Source of the DNA: JBJHBP01 sp050485645
GTDB taxonomy: Bacteria > Pseudomonadota > Gammaproteobacteria > Steroidobacterales > Rariloculaceae
Direction: 5' to 3'
NCBI GenBank assembly: GCA_050485645.1
Contig: JBJHBT010000013.1
Location: forward strand, 1-64,000
Length of the DNA stretch: 64,000 nucleotides
Position 1 is the first letter of the stretch. The number at the start of each line of letters is the position of its first letter. The notes under the pieces were generated by a model, which did not search any database, was not told the DNA's origin, and was given only the letters and a program-made list of their open reading frames with translations. Below, one piece after another: positions 41,308 through 49,323 of this stretch. The position numbers and the translations under genes are program-made.

Positions 41308-43782
41308 TTACTCGTAACGAAGCGTCGTCATCGGATCGACACTCAACGCGCGCCTGGCTGGAATGGCACTGGCGAGGAAGGCCGCCCCGCTTACAGCGGC
41401 AGCGGCGCCTGCAAGCGCATAGGGATCGAGCGCCCCTACGCCAAACAGGAGCCTCGAAAGCAAGCGCGCCACACCAAAGCAGGCCAGCGCGCCGACGATG
41501 GCGCCGACTGCGACGGGCCGCAGCGACTTCCGGAGCACCAGCCTGAGCACGTCGGACTTGTCGGCGCCAAGGGCAAGGCGAATGCCGATCTCCCGCATTC
41601 GGCGCACGAGGACAGTGGACATGACACCGAAGACGCCAACCGATGCCAACACGAGCGCCAGCGCGCCGAGGCCCAAGGACAACGAGGCTGCGAGGCCGGA
41701 CAACCTCGTCCAGTGCTCGAAGTTCTGCGCCAGCGGCCGGACGGTAACCGGCAGTTGCGAATCGAGGCGCGCGAAAACGGCATTGATCCCGGCTCGGAGT
41801 GATTCGACCGGGAGCGCCGTGCGAACGACGAGTTGCATATGGGGCTGTGACGAAGGCGTTGCGGGCGAATACAAGTAGGCTGTATCGGTCTCACCTATGG
41901 CGACAACCTCGACGTCGCGGGTGATTCCGACGACCTCGAGGCTCGTCTCTCCGATACCCCCGCTGAACGCAATCAGCGTCCTGCCGATCGGCTCCTGATC
42001 CGGCCAGATTGAGCGCGCCGTGGATTCGGTCAGGATCACGGCCGAAGGCCGCTCGGCGGCGACCTCGGCCTCCGTGAACGCGCGCCCGCGTACGATCGAG
42101 ATCCCCGTAACGGCAAAGTAGTTTGCGGACACACTATTGGTCTGCAACATTTTGAACTCGGCTTCCTCCGGAAGCCGATAGGGAAAATTCCAGACCTGCG
42201 GCTCGAGCGGGGTGATCAGAGCCTGGGCGACATCCTCAACGCCCGGCAGCGCGCGAATGCCGTCGATGGCCTGACGCTGAACCAGCATCGCTCGCTCACC
42301 GTCGTAACCGAAGCTCTGCATGTCGGTTACCACAACCACGAGCGCTTCGTAATCAAAATCCGGGTCGACCGTTCTCGCCTCGTAGAGCCCGCGCAGCAAC
42401 AGTGCCGTTGCGACGACCAGCACCATGCTGAGCGCCACCTGCGCGCCGACGAGCGCGCCCTGAAGGCGGCTGCTCGTGCGTTGTCCAGAGCCTGGAGAAT
42501 TCTGCTCGATAGTCATACGCAGCGCCTGCCGCGTCGCCGTAAAAGCCGGTGTCAATCCGAATCCGACCCCTGCGAGGACCGACAGGGCCACGGCGAAGCC
42601 GAACACCCGCAGATCCGGTTCTGCTTCTATGCGGAGCAACGTTCCCATTTCAAGTGGCAGACCAGCCAGCGCAGCGGCGAGCAGTCCTTGAAAAGCCCAG
42701 ACCGCGAGCACTGCTCCAAGCAACCCACCGATCACGGAAATCAGTACGCTCTCGGTAATGAACTGCCGTACGAGACGCGCGCGTGTCGCGCCGAGCGACA
42801 GCCGAATCGCAGTCTCACGTATTCTCGTGTCGGCGCGCGCGAGCATCAGATTGGCCACGTTCGTGCAGGCCACGAGCAGTACGAGAGCGAAAGCCGTCAT
42901 GACGATCGCGGATGTGCCGAGCACACTCGCTCTCATCGCGGGCGCCGAGAGTGGCGTCGCCCGGGTGACCGTCATGCGTGTGGCACGCCGCTCCGGCTGT
43001 TCGGCGTCGAACCGGCCGGCGATGACCTGAAGCTCGGCCTCGACCTGATTGCTCGAGACGCCCGCCACGCGGCGACCCACCAGATTCAGCCAGCCGGCCG
43101 CGTCATCGTCAAGGAAGGTCACGTTCGGGCGCAGCAACCGCTGCGCCTGGAGCGGGACGAACAGCGAAGGCTTATCAATGTCGATACCGGTGAAGCCTTC
43201 GGGCGCGACTCCGACGACTTGAAATTCGTTGCCATTGACGGTGACAGTCCGCTCCAGGATCGACGTGTCGCTACCAAAGCGACTGACCCACAAATCGTGG
43301 GTGATCACGACGACTGCCGAATCGCCCGCGTTTTCGCAATGTGCCGCCGTGAATCCGCCGCCGATCCGCGGCGGCAGCCGCAAGACATCGAAATAGTTGC
43401 ACGAGACCGGCGTCGCAACAATCTGTTGCGGGTCGTCGCCGCCGAGGTTCGCCAACCACATACGCGCATAGGCCAGGACACCGCTCAGCGTTTCTGATTG
43501 ATCGCGGTAGGCCTCGTACTCGCCGTTCGAGAACTGTGCGTAGTTGTGCCCGGGCGGCACGCCGTCCTTATGGACGGCAACGAGCTCCTCGGGCTGAGTC
43601 GCTGGCAGGTCGCGGAACGCCACAGCATTCAGCACCGAGAAGATACCGGTGTTGACGCCGACGCCGAGACCGATTGTCAGTGTCGCGGCGATCGCGAAGC
43701 CCGGGCTGCGCGCCAGTGAGCGCCATGCGTAGCGCAGATCCTGTGCGACTTGAGAGCAGAGCACGCCCAATCCAGTCATCAT
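41308..43782 (-). CDS. ADOP-type MacB/FtsX permease
   Basis: 824 residues from ATG 43782 (GGGGAG upstream). The start DLRYAWRSLARSPGFAIAATLTIGLGVGVNTGIFSVLNAV is the hallmark of ADOP permeases (acidobacterial duplicated orphan permeases). It has two FtsX blocks (near residues 280-400 and 680-820), each with three membrane helices, and MacB-type periplasmic regions between (VGVAPEGFTGIDIDKPSLFVPL). No ATPase or adaptor gene is adjacent, which is usual for ADOPs; their substrates are unknown. These proteins are commonest in Acidobacteria and a few other phyla, so lateral gain is possible. Confidence 0.9.
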   Translation of the reverse strand: MMTGLGVLCSQVAQDLRYAWRSLARSPGFAIAATLTIGLGVGVNTGIFSVLNAVAFRDLPATQPEELVAVHKDGVPPGHNYAQFSNGEYEAYRDQSETLSGVLAYARMWLANLGGDDPQQIVATPVSCNYFDVLRLPPRIGGGFTAAHCENAGDSAVVVITHDLWVSRFGSDTSILERTVTVNGNEFQVVGVAPEGFTGIDIDKPSLFVPLQAQRLLRPNVTFLDDDAAGWLNLVGRRVAGVSSNQVEAELQVIAGRFDAEQPERRATRMTVTRATPLSAPAMRASVLGTSAIVMTAFALVLLVACTNVANLMLARADTRIRETAIRLSLGATRARLVRQFITESVLISVIGGLLGAVLAVWAFQGLLAAALAGLPLEMGTLLRIEAEPDLRVFGFAVALSVLAGVGFGLTPAFTATRQALRMTIEQNSPGSGQRTSSRLQGALVGAQVALSMVLVVATALLLRGLYEARTVDPDFDYEALVVVVTDMQSFGYDGERAMLVQRQAIDGIRALPGVEDVAQALITPLEPQVWNFPYRLPEEAEFKMLQTNSVSANYFAVTGISIVRGRAFTEAEVAAERPSAVILTESTARSIWPDQEPIGRTLIAFSGGIGETSLEVVGITRDVEVVAIGETDTAYLYSPATPSSQPHMQLVVRTALPVESLRAGINAVFARLDSQLPVTVRPLAQNFEHWTRLSGLAASLSLGLGALALVLASVGVFGVMSTVLVRRMREIGIRLALGADKSDVLRLVLRKSLRPVAVGAIVGALACFGVARLLSRLLFGVGALDPYALAGAAAAVSGAAFLASAIPARRALSVDPMTTLRYE

Positions 43783-44362
43783 GCGACTCCCCACGCATCG
43801 TCTATGCGCGCGTCAATCGTAGCCTGTGTCGGCTTGTGACAAGCAAGCGGCATGCCAGCTCCGGTTGCCGCGGATAATCCATTGATCTTGGGGGATGTGG
43901 TCGTCCACTCGAATGTTCGGGTCGCGTCGCGTCGTCCCACAATCGCGCTCCAGGATCCCGAACACGGAACAATGAGATCCTCTTGTGCCCGCTTCGACAG
44001 CGGTCGCGAACACCACGCGTAGCCGCCGGTTCTCACGGCGGAGTCACCTCAGGTCATCTCGCTCCGCGCTGCTCAGACCGCCGTCGCCAACACCGTCGTC
44101 TCGAGCCGCCTGCTTGACTCGAATGAATCACGCGCCCCGATGCGACGACAACCAAATTCCAGCATCGCTGCGTTCATTTCTGTTCCTCCGCGCCGACGCC
44201 GGGTTCCTGCTTCGCGGATTCCTGGCCCCGCGATCAGCTCCAATCGTCGCTGACGAGCCCTACTGTTTCAGCACTCAACACTCAGATCAGCGGCGTCGCA
44301 AAACGCGTGAAATCGCCGTGTATCTACAGCAGCGACATTCGGCACTGAGGGCGGCACGAAAG
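43783..44362. other. 580-base spacer with insertion sequence relics
   Basis: It contains the IS3-type OrfA fragment at about 44005-44118 and, at 44276-44294, the same 19 bases (CAACACTCAGATCAGCGGC) found after the transposase relic at 34000-34018. No intact gene is seen. Confidence 0.6.
44005..44118 (-). pseudogene. IS3 family OrfA relic
   Basis: The minus-strand frame reads VKQAARDDGVGDGGLSSAER, then DDLR, an in-frame TGA, then LRRENRRLRV. This is the C-terminal leucine-zipper region of IS3-type OrfA proteins (WVKQ..RD...GLSSAER.ELRRLRRENR.L). The sequence before and after is unrelated, so only a stub remains. Together with the relic at 33.7-34.0 kb it shows at least two different past insertions. 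Confidence 0.7.
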
Positions 44363-44674
44363 CTAAAGAGTCCTCAGCCCAACTTGGGTCGCCCCCGCAC
44401 GCTGCAACGCATCCAAGGCTCCTGCAACACTGTCGAAAGAGACATTGGCATCCGTGGTCAGGACGACTGACTGGTCTGCCTGCCGAGCTAGAGCCTGAAC
44501 CACACGTTCCGTCAGTTCAGAGATGCTTAAGTCGATGCGAGATTCGTTCTCGACCACATAGATGCCATCTTGATCAAGATTCACCACTATCGATTCGAGT
44601 TCCACCTCCTGAGCCCCAACTTGAGCCGAAACGATCAGCGTCACCAAGACAAGACTGAGCGTCAAAGTACGCAT
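44363..44674 (-). CDS. secreted ExbD/TolR-like domain protein
   Basis: 103 residues. A cleavable-looking signal peptide (LTLSLVLVTLIVSAQVGAQ) replaces the usual ExbD membrane anchor with its conserved Asp. The rest is the periplasmic ExbD domain: SIVVNLDQDGIYVVENESRIDLSISELTERVVQAL, ADQSVVLTTDANVSFDSVAGALDALQRAGATQVGLRT. Without the anchor it cannot form the proton channel of the ExbB/ExbD motor, and no exbB is nearby. A soluble peptidoglycan- or TonB-interacting role is possible. GAAGGAG precedes the ATG. Confidence 0.75.
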   Translation of the reverse strand: MRTLTLSLVLVTLIVSAQVGAQEVELESIVVNLDQDGIYVVENESRIDLSISELTERVVQALARQADQSVVLTTDANVSFDSVAGALDALQRAGATQVGLRTL

Positions 44675-44734
44675 GCTTTTCTCCTTCTTTAAGGGTGGCA
44701 GTGAACAAATAGCTCCCGCGCGGTTTCCATTGTG

Positions 44735-44790
44735 CGCCGAACGCCGAACGCCGAACGCCGAACGCCGAACGCCGAACGCCGAACGCCGAA
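44735..44790. repeat. eight tandem copies of a 7-base unit
   Basis: CGCCGAA is repeated eight times without a mismatch (56 bases), ending in CTCAGCC. It lies about 60 bases upstream of the ExbD-like gene, in a region without other features. Such heptad repeats vary by slippage between strains; here it sits in the probable promoter or leader region. Confidence 0.95.
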
Positions 44791-44965
44791 CTCAGCCGCG
44801 TGCCTTTCGTCTAGTCCGTCTGCACGCGGATGCTCGACGTCATGCGAAGCTTGAGCTATCCGGACCATGGCTGTAAAGTATTTGCTCTGGTCGAACTTCC
44901 CCACTTCAGGTTCCTCATCTTTTCTCGTTGGTCACGATGACTTCGCTCCTGCGTGTGGGCGGCGC

Positions 44966-46234
44966 TCAGTTCTCTGCGCGTCGTGCCTCGATCTCCTCCG
45001 CGAACATCGCTGAGAGCTCCTCAGCGAGGTCGAACATCGAGCGGCGCGCCGGGTTCTCGGAGGTATTCGCCATCACCGAGACGACGAGCCCCAACTCCGG
45101 GAAGACATTGAAGTAGGAGGTCGACCCGAGCGCTGTGCCGTTGTGGCTCAGGCGCGCTGTGGTGATCCGCCCCAGCGCCGTCGCCGCGCCATAGCGCCAG
45201 CCGAGGGCGTATCCCTGGGGCGCAGGGCTGCCGTCCGCAAGCGTCTGCGGACGCATCAGCAGGTCGCGCGTCACGATGTCGAACAGCGTCGGCTCGATCA
45301 TTTGATGGCCGAGAACCGCCATGTCCGATGGCGTCGACAGAATGCCGCCTGAAGGCAATTTGATGGTGTTGTCGACGCGGAAGGTCTCCCGGAAATAGCC
45401 GGGGCCGCCGGTGTCGTAGAAGCGTGCCTCGCCGGCCGCGGATCGGCCGGTGTCGGCGCGGCTTCGTTCCAGACCCAAGGGCGCGAAGACCTTCGCGTTG
45501 AGGACGTCGCTGAAGCGCTCGCCGGTCACGGCCTCGATCACGCCGCCGGCCACGTTGTAGCCGTTGCTCGAGTAGGTGAAGGACGTCCCCGGCTCGAAGA
45601 GCAGCGGATCGCGCTCGAAGGAGCGCAGCGTCGCGCGCTGGGTTTCGAAATGGCGGCGGTTGAAGTACTCGATCACGGGCAGGCAGAAGCAGGTGCCGTA
45701 GTCGCGCACGCCAGCCTGGTGACCCATTGTCTGCCGCATCGTGACGGCCGCGAGCGGCTCGCGCAGGTCGGGCATGTAGGTCGAAACCGGCGCGTCGAGA
45801 TCGATCCGCCCTGCGGTGATTAGCGTTCCGACGAGAATGGATGTAACGGGCTTCGAACTGGAACCTACGCGAAAGGCGGTCTCCAGCGTCGCCGGAACGA
45901 GACGCTCGACGTCGGCGTAGCCCGCGACGCCGGTCCAGACGATCACTCCGTCGACTGACACGGCGGCCGACAGTGCCGGTGCCTCGATCTCGGCGCGACC
46001 CGCTTCGAGCCAGCCGCGCGCCTGCTCGCCGGTCCCGGACCAGCCTTCCGCAGCGGCCGATGTGAGCGGATAAGGGCCCTGCGGCAGCGGCGCCCAGCCG
46101 GACAGTGGGAAGAGAACAGGCTCGTAGGCTTTGTAATAGAGCCAGCCCCCCAGCGCCGAGAGTGCGAGCAGCCCGCAGAGCCCGGCACCCAGGATCTTGA
46201 GCCAATGGCGTCGCAGCCTGGCAGAATCGGTCAT
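44966..46234 (-). CDS. membrane-anchored serine hydrolase (beta-lactamase/esterase class C fold)
   Basis: 422 residues from ATG 46234. An N-terminal membrane segment (ILGAGLCGLLALSALGGWLYY) anchors a class C-type domain with SxxK at 125-128 (SSSK), TYSSNGYNVAGGVIE near 220 where the YxN tyrosine is followed by SSN, and HNGTALG near the end as the HxG-type triad motif. Such proteins hydrolyse esters, D-amino acid peptides or beta-lactams; true AmpC-type landmarks are absent. Surface location and substrate are inferred only. Confidence 0.87.
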   Translation of the reverse strand: MTDSARLRRHWLKILGAGLCGLLALSALGGWLYYKAYEPVLFPLSGWAPLPQGPYPLTSAAAEGWSGTGEQARGWLEAGRAEIEAPALSAAVSVDGVIVWTGVAGYADVERLVPATLETAFRVGSSSKPVTSILVGTLITAGRIDLDAPVSTYMPDLREPLAAVTMRQTMGHQAGVRDYGTCFCLPVIEYFNRRHFETQRATLRSFERDPLLFEPGTSFTYSSNGYNVAGGVIEAVTGERFSDVLNAKVFAPLGLERSRADTGRSAAGEARFYDTGGPGYFRETFRVDNTIKLPSGGILSTPSDMAVLGHQMIEPTLFDIVTRDLLMRPQTLADGSPAPQGYALGWRYGAATALGRITTARLSHNGTALGSTSYFNVFPELGLVVSVMANTSENPARRSMFDLAEELSAMFAEEIEARRAEN

Positions 46235-46786
46235 GAGCTTCTCTCTGGTGATATTAGGCAAGCGCTCACCGTTGGCACATTCACTGAGCTATTCGCGACG
46301 ACGATTCGACTTCAATACAATACTCTCGGTAGAGTGAGGCGACGCGGAGTACTGAGGGGCTATCCCCCAGCGTACACGCATACGATACACCGCCTCTGCG
46401 GTAGCCTTACATGTTCGTCCGTCGTCGCGCAGAGGCATTGCCGGAAATGCTGGACGCGGAAGCTTTCGCTCAGAACGCAGTGACGGAGCAACGGCTATCC
46501 AAGAGCTGGTACGGATGCACGGCCTCGAAGATTGCGTCGTAGATACCTCGTCCCCACAGCTCATCCGCGTAGTACCCGCGCCGGTTCCGCTTTATGCCTT
46601 CCACGATTGCCCGTCGTTGCCCGCCGAACCCCCAGCTCCAACAACTCCGGCACTCCCGGTACAATACCCCGGTCGAACGCGCGGCCTCCTCCGGCGTCAG
46701 CGCTCGGCCGCACCGGGCAGGGTCAGGGATGAGACCCGGGTGACTCACGCCTTACACGGAACACAGACACGACAAGGAATCGAATA
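46235..46786. other. 552-base spacer upstream of fba
   Basis: One minus-strand frame (46470-46748) of 92 residues exists but starts at a GTG without a ribosome binding site, is rich in CG-driven codons, and resembles no family. The right end must contain the fba promoter. Nothing else was found. Confidence 0.4.
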
Positions 46787-47866
46787 ATGGCTCTCATGAG
46801 TTTACGACAGCTTCTTGATCACGCCGCCGAGAACGGCTATGGCGTGCCGGCATTCAACGTCAACAACCTGGAGCAGGTGCGCGCCATCATGATGGGTGCC
46901 GATGAAGTGAACAGCCCCGTCATCCTGCAGGCGTCGGCCGGCGCCCGAAAGTACGCTGGCTCCAGCTTCCTGAAGTACCTGATCGAGGCGGCAATCGCCG
47001 AGTTCCCGCACATCCCCATCGTGATGCATCAGGATCACGGCGTGTCGCCGGCGGTGTGCCAGCGTTCCATTCAGTTGGGTTTCTCATCGGTGATGATGGA
47101 TGGCTCGCTCGGCGAAGACGGCAAGACACCCATGGACTACGACTACAACGTTCGTGTCACCCGCCAGGTGGTGGACATGGCTCATGCCTGCGGCGTGTCG
47201 GTGGAGGGTGAGCTCGGCTGCCTGGGTTCGCTGGAGACAGGGATGGCCGGAGAGGAAGACGGCATCGGTGCCGAGGGCAAGCTCAGCCACGACCAGCTGC
47301 TCACCGACCCCGACGAGGCGGCGGATTTCGTTGCAGCCACACAGGTTGATGCACTGGCCATTGCGGTCGGCACCAGCCATGGCGCTTACAAGTTCAGTCG
47401 TCCGCCCACCGGCGACATTCTTGCGATCAGCCGCATCAAGGAAATCCACCGGCGCATACCCAATACCCATCTGGTGATGCACGGTTCATCCTCGGTACCG
47501 CAGGAATGGCTCGCGGTGATCAACGAGTTCGGCGGTGAGATACCGGAAACCTACGGCGTGCCTGTGGAAGAGATCCAGGAGGGTATTCGCAACGGTGTGC
47601 GCAAGGTGAACATCGACACCGACCTGCGCCTGGCTTCCACCGGCGCGGTGCGTCGCTTCCTGGCCGAAAACAAGTCGGAGTTCGATCCGCGCAAGTTCCT
47701 CGGCCCCACGATCAAGGCGATGAAAGACGTGGTGAAGGCGCGTCTGGAGGCTTTCGGCACCGCGGGACATGCCTCGAGTTTCAGGAAGATCTACAACCTC
47801 GAGGAAATGGCTGATCGCTATGCGAAGGCGGCCAAGGAAGCCGGTAGCACGAAGAAGGCCGCCTGA
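46787..47866 (+). CDS. fba: class II fructose-bisphosphate aldolase
   Basis: 359 residues. Glycolytic and gluconeogenic cleavage of fructose 1,6-bisphosphate in the cytoplasm. Zinc ligands and active-site blocks are present: VPAFNVNNLEQVRAIM, VMHQDHG with the first histidine and the aspartate, SVEGELG, AIAVGTSHGAYKF with the second histidine, LVMHGSSSVP with the third, and VRKVNIDTDLR. The insert GEDGKTPMDYDYNVRVTR and the length place it in the long proteobacterial type (CbbA/Fba). It has its own promoter region and double hairpin downstream. Confidence 0.96.
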   Translation: MALMSLRQLLDHAAENGYGVPAFNVNNLEQVRAIMMGADEVNSPVILQASAGARKYAGSSFLKYLIEAAIAEFPHIPIVMHQDHGVSPAVCQRSIQLGFSSVMMDGSLGEDGKTPMDYDYNVRVTRQVVDMAHACGVSVEGELGCLGSLETGMAGEEDGIGAEGKLSHDQLLTDPDEAADFVAATQVDALAIAVGTSHGAYKFSRPPTGDILAISRIKEIHRRIPNTHLVMHGSSSVPQEWLAVINEFGGEIPETYGVPVEEIQEGIRNGVRKVNIDTDLRLASTGAVRRFLAENKSEFDPRKFLGPTIKAMKDVVKARLEAFGTAGHASSFRKIYNLEEMADRYAKAAKEAGSTKKAA

Positions 47867-47880
47867 GTCCGGCGGCCGGG

Positions 47881-47904
47881 GCGCCCCGAGGCGCCTCGGG
47901 GCGC
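47881..47904. terminator. perfect 24-bp palindrome after fba
   Basis: GCGCCCCGAG, GCGC, CTCGGGGCGC forms a 12-base-pair self-complementary unit starting 14 bases after the fba stop. A T-run is lacking, so termination would depend on Rho or be bidirectional. It lies between two convergent genes. Confidence 0.6.
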
Positions 47905-47940
47905 TGTTGCAGGATGTGTCTGTGTCAGTGCGAGTAAACG

Positions 47941-47976
47941 CCCCGCCCGCCGCGCCTTCGGCTGCGGCGGGCGGGG
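47941..47976. terminator. second GC hairpin between convergent genes
   Basis: A 13-bp perfect stem, CCCCGCCCGCCGC with GCGGCGGGCGGGG, closes a 10-base loop containing TTCG. It faces the end of the convergent sugar dehydrogenase gene, so it could serve transcripts from both sides. The lack of T-runs makes it non-canonical. Confidence 0.6.
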
Positions 47977-48019
47977 AGGGCTTGTGCACGGCTTCCGACG
48001 CCGGAGCACCGCGTCATCG

Positions 48020-49189
48020 TCAGTCCTTCGGCTCCAGAATCAGCAGCGCGCCGTCCTGTTCGTCGGTAAGCACGTACAACAGACCGTCCGGTCCCTGATC
48101 GACATCGCGAATTCGCTGGCGCAGGTCATGAAAAATCGGCTCGCGGCGCAGTTCCTGCCATTCCTCGTTGAACACGATGCGCTGTATCTGGCCGGTGCCC
48201 GGCACCCCACCGAACCGCAGGCCGCCCACGAACAGGTTGTGGTGCCAGGCCGGGAACTGTTCACCGGTGTAGAACACCATGCCTGAGATCGCGATCGACG
48301 GCGTCCAGAACAGTTCGGGGTCTTCCACACCCTCCATCGTGCGGCGTTCGGACACCGGTGCGCCGCTGTAGTCGCGTCCGTAGGTCACCAGCGGCCAGCC
48401 GTAGTTGGCGCCGGGTTTCAGAATGTTCACCTCGTCGCCACCCTGCGGGCCGTTTTCGTTCTGCCAGATGGCGTTGGTGGTGGGGTGGACGGTGAGGCCG
48501 ATCATGTTGCGATGGCCATAGGTGTAGATTTCCGGATGAAAGCCTTCGCGGTCGGCCAACGGGTTGCGCGGCACGCTGCCGTCATCGTTGAGGCGCAGCA
48601 CCTTGCCGTAGTAGGAATCGCCCCGCTGCGCGATCTCGTCGTTGGCGCCGCCGACACCGAAATACAGGTACCCATCGGGGCCGAACTGAATGGGCAGGCC
48701 GGGAGGGGGGCCGCCGCCGGGTTCTTCGGCGGCGAAGATTTCTTCAAGGTCCGTGAGGCGCATGCCGTCGAGCCGTCCGCGCGACAGGCCCACCGCGCGG
48801 TTGCCCTGGGCGGCGGCCTTGGTGTAGCTCAGGTACACGAGGCGGTTCTGTTCAAACTGCGGGTGGACGGCAACGGACATCAGTCCGCCACCGGGGCCGC
48901 CGATGGCGGGCATACCGGTGATCGGTTCGGGATCGAGGGTGCGCTCGCGCACGATTCGCAGCCGCTGGGCGCGATATTCGGTGATCAGGACATCGCCGTT
49001 GGGCAGGAAGGCCATGTTCCATGGCAGTTCCAGTCCCTTGATCACGTTCACCCGGATTTCACCCTGCTCGGCGGTCTCGACGATGAACGGCGAGTCCGGC
49101 AGCGGTCTGGGCGGCAGGCCCCCCTGGGCGAACAGTGTGATGGGCAGCACGCTCAGTGCCGCGGCGGAGAACAGTTGTCGGATTGTCAT
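48020..49189 (-). CDS. PQQ-dependent sugar dehydrogenase (YliI-type beta-propeller)
   Basis: 389 residues. Signal peptide about 1-21 (LFSAAALSVLPITLFAQ), then the six-bladed propeller of soluble aldose dehydrogenases: GLELPWNMAFLPNGDVLITEY, GGGLMSVAVHPQFEQN, FGPDGYLYFGVGGAND, GYGHRN-like YTYGHRNMIGLTVHP, ENGPQGGDEVN, GANYGWPLVTYGRDYSG and RDVDQGPDGLLYVLTDE. These hold the calcium and PQQ positions. It would oxidise free sugars in the periplasm. No PQQ synthesis genes are in the window. Confidence 0.9.
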   Translation of the reverse strand: MTIRQLFSAAALSVLPITLFAQGGLPPRPLPDSPFIVETAEQGEIRVNVIKGLELPWNMAFLPNGDVLITEYRAQRLRIVRERTLDPEPITGMPAIGGPGGGLMSVAVHPQFEQNRLVYLSYTKAAAQGNRAVGLSRGRLDGMRLTDLEEIFAAEEPGGGPPPGLPIQFGPDGYLYFGVGGANDEIAQRGDSYYGKVLRLNDDGSVPRNPLADREGFHPEIYTYGHRNMIGLTVHPTTNAIWQNENGPQGGDEVNILKPGANYGWPLVTYGRDYSGAPVSERRTMEGVEDPELFWTPSIAISGMVFYTGEQFPAWHHNLFVGGLRFGGVPGTGQIQRIVFNEEWQELRREPIFHDLRQRIRDVDQGPDGLLYVLTDEQDGALLILEPKD

Positions 49190-49323
49190 TATAGGTATTC
49201 CGTGATTCAGGCCGGATAGCGGACTTTACAGAAAAATCTCACTGCCGCCACGCGGCCGGGGTGCGGGACCGGCGGCGCGGTGGGCCGGTCGCGGTAGAAT
49301 CAGCCCCCGTCCAGGAGCCGCCC

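Noticed and set aside
44735..44790. CRISPR-like repetition
   Set aside because: The units are seven bases and directly adjacent, without spacers; it is a simple tandem repeat.
46470..46748. 92-residue frame upstream of fba
   Set aside because: GTG start without a ribosome binding site, CG-driven composition and no family likeness.
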